Below, one piece after another: positions 6,096-12,275 of a stretch of DNA of 13,366 nt. A model generated the notes under the pieces. It was given only the letters and a program-made list of their open reading frames with translations. It was not told the origin of the DNA and searched no databases. Each line of letters begins with the position of its first letter. Within the stretch, counting starts at the first letter, position 1. The position numbers and the translations under genes were made by a program. The stretch is from JBQCDV01 sp051960855 (GTDB lineage: Bacteria; Actinomycetota; Actinomycetes; JAJZTN01): positions 1 to 13,366 of the forward strand of contig JBQCDV010000002.1 of the NCBI GenBank assembly GCA_051960855.1, in the 5' to 3' direction.

Positions 6096-7768
6096 GCTCC
6101 TCAACCCGCACCCCGGACTCCCGTGATGCCGACGCGGCCGCCGAGCCCGACCGCGCTGGCCTGTCGACCGCGCCCCGGGAGGCGCCTGCGCGACCGGGGG
6201 AGCTCGGCGCCCGTGGCCTGCTGCGATGGTGCTGGCGCTCGCTGACCTCGATGCGAACGGCGCTGGTGCTGCTCTTCCTGCTGGCCGTCGCTGCCGTCCC
6301 CGGGTCGCTGGTGCCGCAACGCCCCACCTCCCCGATCGCGGTCAGCGACTTCCTCCGCCAGCACCCGTCCCTCGGCCCGCTGTACGAGCGGATCGGGCTC
6401 TTCGACGTCTACCGCAGCCCGTGGTTCGCCGCGATCTACCTGCTGCTGTTCATCTCACTGATCGGCTGCATCGTCCCGCGCACCCGGCTGCACCTCCGGT
6501 CGCTGCGGGCCCGTCCGCCCGCAACCCCTCGCAACCTCGACCGCTTCGCCGCCTTCCTCCGCTTCGAGGTCGACTCCGACCCCGACGCGGTCCTCGCCGG
6601 CGCCCGCCAGGCACTGGGTCGCAGGTGGCGGATCGACAGCCACCCCGGCAGCGGCGTTCGGGGAGCGAGCATCGCTGCCGAGACCGGATTCCTGCGCGAG
6701 ACGGGCAACCTCGTCTTCCACGTCGCGCTGCTGCTGATCCTCGTCGGAGTCGCGGTGGGCAGCGTCTTCGGCTGGAAGGGCAACGTCATCGTCACCGAGG
6801 GCCGAGGCTTCTCCGACACGGTCTCGCAGTTCAACAGCTTCACGCAGGGCACGTACGCGAGCGAGTCCTCCCTGCCGCCGTTCACGCTTCACCTGGACAA
6901 GCTGACGGTCCGCTACCAGCAGACCGGCCAGCAGCTCGGTGCTCCTCGCGAGTACGACGCAAGTGTCACGCTGACGAGAAGTCCGGGGGCGGCGCCGGAG
7001 AAGCACACGATCCTGGTCAACGACCCGCTCGTCGTCGGCGGTGCGAAGATCTACCTCACCGGCAACGGCTACGCCCCGGTCTTCACGGTGCGGGACGCGA
7101 AGGGCGCCGTCGTCTTCTCGGGGCAGGTGCCGTTCATTCCCCAGGACACCTCGACGTTCTACTCCACGGGCGTCGTCAAGGTCCCCGACGTGAAGCCGCA
7201 GCAGCTCGGCTTCACCGCGATCTTCCTGCCCACGGCCGTGATCGATGCCAAGCGTGGCCCGGTCTCGGTCTTCCCTGACGCGAAGAACCCGATGGTCTTC
7301 CTCGGCGCCTACGTGGGCGACCTCGGAGTCGATGCCGGCCTGCCGTCCTCGGTCTACCGACTGGACACCTCGAAGATGACCCTGGTGGGCAACGCCGCGC
7401 TGTCTCCCGGGCAGACCTACCAGCTGCCCGGCGGGCGTGGCGAGATCACCTTCGACGGCTACCGGCGCTGGGCCAACTTCCAGGTCGCCTACGACCCGGG
7501 CCGCTGGCCAGTCTTCACGGCGGCCGTGCTCGCGATCCTGGGCCTGCTGCTCAGCCTCTTCGTCCGCCGCCGCCGGGTCTGGGTCAGAGCGCTCGGCGGT
7601 GAGGACGGGCGTACCGTGGTCGAGGTCGCCGGCCTCGCCCGCAGCGACAGCCCCGCTCTCGCCACCGAGGTGGCCCGGCTGGCTGCCCGGATCGGCGGCC
7701 CGGCAGTGCCCGACGACGACGCCGACAGCGACGAGCTGCGAAACGACCGGCTGGACGAGAAGGAGTAG
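6092..7768 (+). CDS. resB: Cytochrome c biogenesis protein ResB (Ccs1)
   Basis: ResB and CcsB form the System II cytochrome c synthetase that carries heme across the membrane and attaches it to apocytochrome c. The 558-residue protein has a hydrophilic N-terminus (1-50), TM1 about 54-75, TM2 about 111-128, TM3 about 206-228 with H210 at its start as a candidate conserved heme ligand, a large extracytoplasmic domain (about 229-470), TM4 about 472-489 and a cytoplasmic tail ending in an acidic stretch. SLTSMRTALVLLFLL, then the PGSLVPQR loop, and the RETGNLVFHVALLL segment are typical of actinobacterial ResB. I chose GTG 6092 because it makes a GTGA overlap with the ccdA stop, like its neighbours. 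ATG 6077, five codons upstream in frame, is a real alternative. Confidence 0.93.
   Translation: MSSSTRTPDSRDADAAAEPDRAGLSTAPREAPARPGELGARGLLRWCWRSLTSMRTALVLLFLLAVAAVPGSLVPQRPTSPIAVSDFLRQHPSLGPLYERIGLFDVYRSPWFAAIYLLLFISLIGCIVPRTRLHLRSLRARPPATPRNLDRFAAFLRFEVDSDPDAVLAGARQALGRRWRIDSHPGSGVRGASIAAETGFLRETGNLVFHVALLLILVGVAVGSVFGWKGNVIVTEGRGFSDTVSQFNSFTQGTYASESSLPPFTLHLDKLTVRYQQTGQQLGAPREYDASVTLTRSPGAAPEKHTILVNDPLVVGGAKIYLTGNGYAPVFTVRDAKGAVVFSGQVPFIPQDTSTFYSTGVVKVPDVKPQQLGFTAIFLPTAVIDAKRGPVSVFPDAKNPMVFLGAYVGDLGVDAGLPSSVYRLDTSKMTLVGNAALSPGQTYQLPGGRGEITFDGYRRWANFQVAYDPGRWPVFTAAVLAILGLLLSLFVRRRRVWVRALGGEDGRTVVEVAGLARSDSPALATEVARLAARIGGPAVPDDDADSDELRNDRLDEKE
7760..7765 (+). promoter_or_regulatory. Shine-Dalgarno of ccsB inside the end of resB
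   Basis: AAGGAG overlaps the last codons of resB and lies 6 bases before the GTG at 7772. It is the clearest ribosome binding site in the operon and fixes the ccsB start. Confidence 0.7.
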
Positions 7769-7771
7769 CGC

Positions 7772-8833
7772 GTGGCGATCAACGAGTCGCTCGCGGGGCT
7801 GAGCAACAACCTGCTCTACTCCGCGATGGTCGTCTACACGGGGGCGATGGCCGGCTACGCAGCCGAGCTCGCCTACGGCAACCGCCTCGTGCGCAAGCTC
7901 ACCCCGTCCCGAACGGCGTCCGCCCCCGCTGAGGCCGCCGCGCCCGTCCCGGTGGGCGCAGCGTCCTCGGTCGCCTCGACGGCGGCTGCCGGCGGCGACA
8001 GCGCGACGGGGACAGCCGTGCTGGAGCGGCCCGCCGCAGCCTCAGGCGACTCCGCCCCCGGTGAGATCCGGGAGCGGGGCGACCGGGTCGGCCGGATCGC
8101 GGTCAGCCTGACCGTCCTCGCGTTCGTCCTGCACGTCGGTGCGGTGGTCGCTCGCGGCGTCGCCGCCATGCGGTGGCCGTGGGGCAACATGTACGAGTTC
8201 AACGTCGCGGGGGCGATGGCCGTCACCGGCGTCTACCTGGCGATGCTGTCGCGCAAGCGCGTGCGCTACCTCGGCCTGTTCGTCGTGACGCCGGTCCTGC
8301 TGGTGCTCGGGCTGGCCGTCACGGTCTTCTACACCGAGGCCGAGCAGCTCGTGCCCGCGCTGAAGTCGGTGTGGCTGGGGATCCACGTGTCCGCGGCCGT
8401 CATCAGCATGGGGTTGTTCACCCTCGGCTTCACCCAGACGATCCTCTACCTGATCCAGGCGCGGCGGGAGCGGGTGCCGGTGGCCGAGCGCGGCCGGTCG
8501 TTCCTCGACCGCTTCCCGACCGCAGCTGCCCTCGACCGGGCCGCATACCGCACCCACGCGTTCGTGTTCCCGCTGTGGACCTTCGCGATCGTCGCCGGCG
8601 CCATCTGGGCGGAGAGCGCCTGGGGCCGTTACTGGGGCTGGGACCCCAAGGAGACGTGGGCGTTCATCACCTGGGTCGCCTACGCCTGCTACCTGCACGC
8701 CCGGGCCACCATCGGCTGGCGCGGCAAGCGGGCGGCCGTGGTCGCCCTCGTGGCCTACGGGACCATCCTGTTCAACTACCTCGTGGTCAACATCTGGGTC
8801 GTCGGTCTGCACTCCTACGCCGGCATCAAGTAG
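7772..8833 (+). CDS. ccsB: Cytochrome c biogenesis protein CcsB (CcsA/ResC family, heme-handling protein)
   Basis: A 353-residue polytopic membrane protein, the heme-channel partner of ResB. The tryptophan-rich WWD heme motif is clear in AIWAESAWGRYWGWDPKETW (277-296). Histidines that could act as heme ligands lie around it: H205 in WLGIHVSAAV, H262 in YRTHAFVFP and H347 in VVGLHSYAGIK. TM1 (about 11-31) is separated from the other helices by an Ala/Pro/Ser-rich linker at about 44-102 that is probably cytoplasmic and, as I recall, is commonly found in actinobacterial members. Between TM helices, WPWGNMYEF (135-143) is a known family signature. The GTG start lies 3 bases after the resB stop with AAGGAG before it. 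It is the last gene of the hemL run and ends 19 bases before a convergent gene. The name CcsA is used for the same protein in some genomes. Confidence 0.95.
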   Translation: MAINESLAGLSNNLLYSAMVVYTGAMAGYAAELAYGNRLVRKLTPSRTASAPAEAAAPVPVGAASSVASTAAAGGDSATGTAVLERPAAASGDSAPGEIRERGDRVGRIAVSLTVLAFVLHVGAVVARGVAAMRWPWGNMYEFNVAGAMAVTGVYLAMLSRKRVRYLGLFVVTPVLLVLGLAVTVFYTEAEQLVPALKSVWLGIHVSAAVISMGLFTLGFTQTILYLIQARRERVPVAERGRSFLDRFPTAAALDRAAYRTHAFVFPLWTFAIVAGAIWAESAWGRYWGWDPKETWAFITWVAYACYLHARATIGWRGKRAAVVALVAYGTILFNYLVVNIWVVGLHSYAGIK

Positions 8834-8852
8834 GCAGCGGCGCCGTTCGTGC

Positions 8853-9191
8853 TCAGGTGAAGGCGGGCGGCTCGTCCTCCGGGCGCGCCTGCTGCTGACG
8901 CAGCCGCCGCTGCCGCTCCTCGAGCAGCCGCAGGAACTCCGGGTCGTCGTCCGGTCCCAGCGCGACCGGACGGGCAGGGCCCTGGGTGGCGGGGGCAGCG
9001 GAGGTCGCACCGGCCTTCGGCCGACCCGCGAGCAGCCACAGCACCGGACCGAGGACGGGCAGCAGGACGATGACGACGAGCCAGGACGCCTTAGTGCCCG
9101 CTCGCATGTCGCTGCTGGCGGTCCCGGCGGCCTCGATCGCGGCGTAGACGGTCAAGCCGATGACCAGCAGGACTGGTAGGACCCGGGTCAT
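8853..9191 (-). CDS. Small membrane protein with PLDc_N-like domain
   Basis: A 112-residue protein with two predicted membrane helices (about 4-22 and 36-54) followed by a charged, Gln/Arg/Glu-rich tail with the helical segment EFLRLLEERQRRLRQQQ (85-101). The second helix, WLVVIVLLPVLGPVLWLL followed by AGRP, matches the PLDc_N pattern named after the membrane anchor of cardiolipin synthases. The phospholipase D catalytic domain is absent, so no lipid-synthesis activity should be assumed. The start at 9191 is ATG with AAGGAG 5 bases upstream (9197-9202 on the plus strand). It is transcribed away from the DUF4229 gene and towards ccsB. A weak promoter reading TTGTGC, 16 bases, CAGACT may lie upstream on the minus strand. 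The function of this family is not known. Confidence 0.85.
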   Translation of the reverse strand: MTRVLPVLLVIGLTVYAAIEAAGTASSDMRAGTKASWLVVIVLLPVLGPVLWLLAGRPKAGATSAAPATQGPARPVALGPDDDPEFLRLLEERQRRLRQQQARPEDEPPAFT

Positions 9192-9287
9192 GTCAGCTCC
9201 TTGTGCACGGGTGAGTCTGGCAATGGGCGACGACAGCACAACCGTACGTCCGAACGACGTCCGCGGCGTCCCCACCGTTCCCTGAAC

Positions 9288-9293
9288 TAACCT
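9288..9293 (+). promoter_or_regulatory. Predicted -10 box (TAACCT) of the DUF4229/cysteine-lyase operon, leaderless start
   Basis: TAACCT fits the actinobacterial TANNNT -10 pattern and ends 6 bases before GTG 9300. No Shine-Dalgarno is present before that GTG, so the transcript probably begins at the start codon. No convincing -35 box is seen. Two ACGTCCG copies, 11 bases apart, lie upstream at 9246 and 9257. Confidence 0.5.
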
Positions 9294-9299
9294 GCTGAC

Positions 9300-9572
9300 G
9301 TGTCCCCGACTCTGCGCTACACGTCCTCGCGGATCCTGCTCTTCGTCGTCGCCGCCCTCGTCTGCTACGCCATCGGGTTGCGCGGGCTGCTGCTGCTCGC
9401 CGTTGCGGTCATCGCCTCCGGTGCCCTGTCGTGGTTCCTGCTGGCCAAGCAGCGCGCCGAGATGTCGCAGCGGGTCGAGTCGCGCCTGCAGCGGATCTCG
9501 TCGCGCATCGACGAGCGCACGCGGGCGGAGGACTTCGAGCCGGGCGAGACGCAGCCCCGCGACCATCCGTGA
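9300..9572 (+). CDS. DUF4229 small membrane protein
   Basis: A 90-residue protein with two closely spaced hydrophobic helices (about 9-27 and 29-49) and a charged cytoplasmic C-terminal tail rich in Arg, Glu and Ser. The pattern LRYTSSRILLFVVAALV, then GLRGLLLLAVAVIASG and FLLAKQRAEMS, resembles the DUF4229 family found in actinobacteria close to menaquinone and cytochrome c biogenesis genes. No biochemical role is established for the family. The GTG 9300 start has a TAACCT box exactly 6 bases upstream and no ribosome binding site. Its stop overlaps the following PLP-enzyme gene in a GTGA, so the two are likely translated together. Confidence 0.85.
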   Translation: MSPTLRYTSSRILLFVVAALVCYAIGLRGLLLLAVAVIASGALSWFLLAKQRAEMSQRVESRLQRISSRIDERTRAEDFEPGETQPRDHP

Positions 9573-10669
9573 GCGAGGCTGCGGTCGACCGCTGCCGGCC
9601 CGAGCACCGCTCCTGGCTGGATGCCGCCGTGGCGACGGTGGAGGCTGACGCCAACCGCAGCGCGGACACTCACCTGCACGTCTTCCCGCTGCCCCGGGAG
9701 TGGGGGGTGCAGCTTTACCTCAAGGACGAGTCGGTCCACCCGACGGGGAGTCTGAAGCACCGACTCGCGCGGTCGCTGTTCCTCTACTCGCTGTGCAACG
9801 GCTGGATCGGGCCGGACACGACCGTGGTCGAGGCGTCGAGCGGGTCGACCGCGGTGAGCGAGGCGTACTTCGCGCGCCTGCTGGGCCTCGACTTCGTCGC
9901 CGTGATGCCCGCGACGACGAGCGAGGAGAAGATCGCCCTCATCGAGCTCTACGGCGGCCGCTGCGAGCTGGTGCAGGACGGGACGCAGGTCACCGAGATC
10001 GCCCGACGCCTGGCCGAGGACCTCGGCGGCCACTTCATGGACCAGTTCACCTACGCGGAGCGGGCCACCGACTGGCGCGGCAACAACAACATCGCCGAGA
10101 GCATCTACCAGCAGCTGGCCCGCGAGCCGCATCCGGTACCGACGTGGATCGTCGTCGGCGCGGGTACCGGCGGGACGAGCGCGACGATCGGGCGGTACCT
10201 GCGCTACCAGCGGCACGCCACCAAGCTGGCGGTCGTCGACCCGGAGGGGTCGGCGTTCTTCCCCGCCTGGGTCAACGACGACCCCTCTCTCGTGACCGGC
10301 AGGCCCTCTCGGATCGAGGGGATCGGGCGCCCCCGCGTCGAGCTGTCCTTCGTCCCGTCGGTGATCGACCGGATGTTCCAGGTGCCGGACGCGGCTTCGG
10401 TCGCCGCGACCCGGTTGCTGGCGAGGCTGACGGGACGCCGTGCAGGCGCATCGACCGGCACGAACCTCTGGGGCGCGCTCCAGCTCGTCGCCGAGATGGT
10501 CGCAGGCGGCTGCCAGGGCAGTGTCGTGACGCTGATCTGCGACACCGGGGACCGCTATCAGCACACGTACTACGACGACGCCTGGTGTGCGGCGCAGCAG
10601 CTCGACCTGACCGGACCGACGCGTGTCCTGGAGCACCTGCTCGCCACGGGGGAGTGGGTGTCAGCGTGA
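9569..10669 (+). CDS. PLP-dependent cysteine synthase-fold enzyme, Cds1-like (probable cysteine desulfhydrase)
   Basis: A 366-residue fold-type II PLP enzyme. The Schiff-base lysine is K63 in VHPTGSLKHRLARSL; the substrate loop is EASSGSTAVSEAYF (88-101), and the phosphate-binding loop is GAGTGGTSATIGRY (197-210). The N-terminus before the domain and the CNGWIGPDTTVVEASSGSTA region look unlike ordinary CysK or CysM and more like the family that includes mycobacterial Cds1 (Rv3684), which degrades L-cysteine to hydrogen sulfide, ammonia and pyruvate. That comparison is from memory; a cysteine synthase activity is not excluded. The GTG start at 9569 overlaps the DUF4229 stop as GTGA. The coding region ends at 10669, overlapping the convergent menA end by 9 bases. 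The enzyme class is secure; the reaction is inferred. Confidence 0.85.
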   Translation: MSEAAVDRCRPEHRSWLDAAVATVEADANRSADTHLHVFPLPREWGVQLYLKDESVHPTGSLKHRLARSLFLYSLCNGWIGPDTTVVEASSGSTAVSEAYFARLLGLDFVAVMPATTSEEKIALIELYGGRCELVQDGTQVTEIARRLAEDLGGHFMDQFTYAERATDWRGNNNIAESIYQQLAREPHPVPTWIVVGAGTGGTSATIGRYLRYQRHATKLAVVDPEGSAFFPAWVNDDPSLVTGRPSRIEGIGRPRVELSFVPSVIDRMFQVPDAASVAATRLLARLTGRRAGASTGTNLWGALQLVAEMVAGGCQGSVVTLICDTGDRYQHTYYDDAWCAAQQLDLTGPTRVLEHLLATGEWVSA

Positions 10670-11533
10670 CGCGAGCACTCCGATGGCCCACAGCAGGGAC
10701 CACAGCAGCTCGGCGCGCCCGGTGTCCCGGAGGACGGGGATGAGGCCGAGCCCGACAGTGCCGGCGTGGAGGACGCGCAGCGCGGGCAGCACCAGCAGCA
10801 CGGCGACCACCGAGATCGCCGCCCACGGTGCCGGTGGGATGACGACAAGTCCGCAGAGCAGCGCGACGAGGACCAGTCCGGAGTAGAGCCGGCGCGTCCC
10901 GGCGTCCCCGAGTCGTACGGCGAGGGTGACCTTGCCGGACTCGCGGTCGGAGGGGATGTCGCGCAGGTTGTTGGCCACCAGGATGGCGCAGGCCCAGGCT
11001 CCGACGCCGACGGCTCCGGCCAGCGCCACCCAGCTCAGACGCAGCGCCTGCGTGTAGGTCGTGCCCAGGACCGCGACGAGGCCGAAGAAGACGAAGACGC
11101 CCACCTCGCCCAGCCCGCGGTAGCCGTAGGGCCGGGACCCGCCGGTGTAGAACCAGGCGGCCGCGATCGCCGCAGCCCCGATGACCACGAGCCAGGGCGC
11201 GGACAGCAGCGACAGCACGAGACCTGCGACCGCTGCCACCGCGAAGCTCGCGAAGGCCGCCGCTTTCACCGCTTGCGGGCTGGCCGCACCGGACCCCACC
11301 AGCCGCAGCGGGCCGACTCGCGCCGCGTCGGTGCCCCTCACCCCGTCGCTGTAGTCGTTGGCGTAGTTGACGCCGACCTGCAGGGCCAGGGAGACGATCA
11401 GGGCGAGAACGGCGAGGAGGGGGCGGGCGTCGTTCTCGAAGGCAGCCGCCCCCGTGCCTGCCAGCACCGGCGCGACGGCCGCCGGGAGGGTGCGCGGGCG
11501 CGCGCCTTCGAGCCATTCCGCCGCAGTAGCCAC
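10661..11533 (-). CDS. menA: 1,4-dihydroxy-2-naphthoate polyprenyltransferase MenA
   Basis: MenA joins dihydroxynaphthoate to a polyprenyl diphosphate to give demethylmenaquinone, in the cytoplasmic membrane. The 290-residue UbiA-superfamily protein has about eight to nine membrane helices. Both Mg-diphosphate motifs are intact: VNYANDYSDGVRGTD with D60, D63 and D69, and NNLRDIPSDRESGKVTLAVR with D192 and D196. The early segment LEGARPRTLPAAVAPVLAG is typical. The start is GTG 11533, with no Shine-Dalgarno; a TAGCCT box lies 8 bases upstream (minus strand), so the message may be leaderless or nearly so. Presence of MenA points to the classical o-succinylbenzoate menaquinone route. It is convergent with the Cds1-like gene and divergent from the acidic-protein gene. 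Confidence 0.96.
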   Translation of the reverse strand: MATAAEWLEGARPRTLPAAVAPVLAGTGAAAFENDARPLLAVLALIVSLALQVGVNYANDYSDGVRGTDAARVGPLRLVGSGAASPQAVKAAAFASFAVAAVAGLVLSLLSAPWLVVIGAAAIAAAWFYTGGSRPYGYRGLGEVGVFVFFGLVAVLGTTYTQALRLSWVALAGAVGVGAWACAILVANNLRDIPSDRESGKVTLAVRLGDAGTRRLYSGLVLVALLCGLVVIPPAPWAAISVVAVLLVLPALRVLHAGTVGLGLIPVLRDTGRAELLWSLLWAIGVLASR

Positions 11534-11541
11534 GACGGTGG

Positions 11542-11547
11542 AGGCTA
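11542..11547 (-). promoter_or_regulatory. Candidate -10 box (TAGCCT) of menA
   Basis: On the minus strand TAGCCT matches TANNNT and ends 8 bases before the menA GTG. The gap is 2 bases longer than at the other leaderless candidates, so transcription would start at or within two bases of the codon. No ribosome binding site competes with this reading, but -35 support is lacking. Confidence 0.35.
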
Positions 11548-11552
11548 GGGGA

Positions 11553-11562
11553 GCGCATGCGC
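11553..11562. promoter_or_regulatory. Perfect 10-base palindrome between divergent menA and acidic-protein genes
   Basis: GCGCATGCGC is self-complementary and lies near the middle of the 56-base divergent spacer 11534-11589, close to the expected promoter elements of both genes. It could be an operator shared by both. Palindromes of this length also arise by chance in GC-rich DNA, so this is only a candidate. Confidence 0.25.
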
Positions 11563-11589
11563 GGCGGCACGCGGGGGTAGCCGGAAGGC

Positions 11590-12186
11590 ATGAGGTCGAA
11601 CGATCGCTGGACCAACGAGCACGTCACCCCAGGGCAGGACCCGCGCGAGATCGACAGGGAGCGGTCGGAGCCCGAGGCGGTCGAGCAGATCCTGGTCGAG
11701 GGACATCTGCAGCACGCCGACCAGGACACGTCCGGGGACGGCGGGGAGATGGGGACGTCATCCTCGACGCGCGACCCGTTCCCCCGAGACGAGCGACCAG
11801 GGGACGCGCACGATGCGACGGTCGGCACCCAGGCCGAGCGGGGCCGCCCGGTCGATCCCGACGGGGACATCTCCCCGGTGCCGGGGGCCTTCCAGGTGGA
11901 GGACACCGCGTCGGCACACGACCCGACCACGCGGCAGCAGGGTCCCTATGCGGCCGAGCACGCTCGTGGTGACCTCACCGACGCCGCACCGGCCGGCACT
12001 CGCGAGCATGCGGAGGCGGCAGGGCTGCGCGGGGAGGTGCCGGGAGAGCCGGACGTGTCCGACGGCCGGTTCGAGCAGCCGCGCTCCACGGCGCAGGTCG
12101 CGCGGCAGCAGACGGTGGAGCAGGACCAGGGGGACGTCGGCGACGAGTCCCAGGAGAAGCTGCTCCGCAGCAGCGACGACGACTGA
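11590..12186 (+). CDS. Unrecognised acidic, probably disordered protein
   Basis: I do not recognise this 198-residue protein. It has no signal peptide, membrane segment or cysteine. By my count about 45 residues are Asp or Glu (near 23 percent), with about 18 Arg but only one Lys, so it is strongly negative. It is also rich in Gln, Gly, Pro, Ser and Thr and has almost no hydrophobic stretch beyond VEQILVEGHL (31-40), and it ends in SSDDD. This suggests an intrinsically disordered, soluble protein. Third codon positions are strongly G/C, which supports real coding. ATG 11590 is the likely start, although GGAAGG lies only 1 base before it; a TAGCCG 6 bases upstream is a weak -10 alternative. 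It is divergent from menA. Its stop codon lies in the first unit of a 13-base tandem repeat. Confidence 0.7.
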   Translation: MRSNDRWTNEHVTPGQDPREIDRERSEPEAVEQILVEGHLQHADQDTSGDGGEMGTSSSTRDPFPRDERPGDAHDATVGTQAERGRPVDPDGDISPVPGAFQVEDTASAHDPTTRQQGPYAAEHARGDLTDAAPAGTREHAEAAGLRGEVPGEPDVSDGRFEQPRSTAQVARQQTVEQDQGDVGDESQEKLLRSSDDD

Positions 12187-12245
12187 GCCAGCTGACCGGG
12201 TCGGCTGACTGAGCCGGCTGACTGAGCCAGCTGACTGGGCGATCG
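12181..12245. repeat. 13-base tandem repeat, five units, spanning the stop codon of the acidic-protein gene
   Basis: Units start at 12181, 12194, 12207, 12220 and 12233 with consensus GACTGAGCCAGCT. Units 1 and 4 are identical, unit 3 differs by one base, unit 2 by four, and unit 5 diverges after its first half. Because 13 is not a multiple of three and the units contain TGA, stops occur in all three plus-strand frames. It fills most of the 89-base gap before the aminotransferase gene. Confidence 0.85.
12200..12218 (+). terminator. Candidate hairpin terminator without U-tract after the acidic-protein gene
   Basis: GTCGGCT (12200-12206) can pair with AGCCGGC (12212-12218), leaving a 5-base loop and one G-U pair, 14 bases after the stop codon. 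No T-run follows. Many actinobacterial terminators are described as lacking one, so termination is possible. The hairpin arises from the repeat units and may be incidental. Confidence 0.3.
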
Positions 12246-12247
12246 CC
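12238..12247. promoter_or_regulatory. Perfect palindrome GGCGATCGCC near the -35 region of the aminotransferase gene
   Basis: The 10-base palindrome GGCGATCGCC overlaps where a -35 element would lie for the TAGTGT box at 12264, about 17 bases away. A factor bound here would be placed to block or help RNA polymerase. No regulator gene is visible beside it, so the role is speculative. Confidence 0.25.
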
Positions 12248-12263
12248 GGCTCACGCGGCTCGG

Positions 12264-12269
12264 TAGTGT
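12264..12269 (+). promoter_or_regulatory. Predicted -10 box (TAGTGT) of the aminotransferase gene, leaderless start
   Basis: TAGTGT fits TANNNT and ends exactly 6 bases before GTG 12276, the same spacing as at hemL and the DUF4229 gene. The 6 bases between (CACCGG) hold no usable ribosome binding site. Confidence 0.5.
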
Positions 12270-12275
12270 CACCGG

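Noticed and set aside
5166..6104. Minus-strand open frame opposite ccdA (312 codons)
   Set aside because: It covers a confident membrane-protein gene and its translation is repetitive His/Gln/Arg/Pro-rich, typical of an antisense shadow.
9192..9566. N-terminal extension of the PLDc_N protein on the minus strand
   Set aside because: It would run through the divergent DUF4229 gene; ATG 9191 has AAGGAG at 5 bases and begins directly with the first membrane helix.
9365..10636. Minus-strand open frame opposite the PLP enzyme (423 codons)
   Set aside because: No recognisable motif, and the plus strand encodes an intact PLP enzyme with all key residues.
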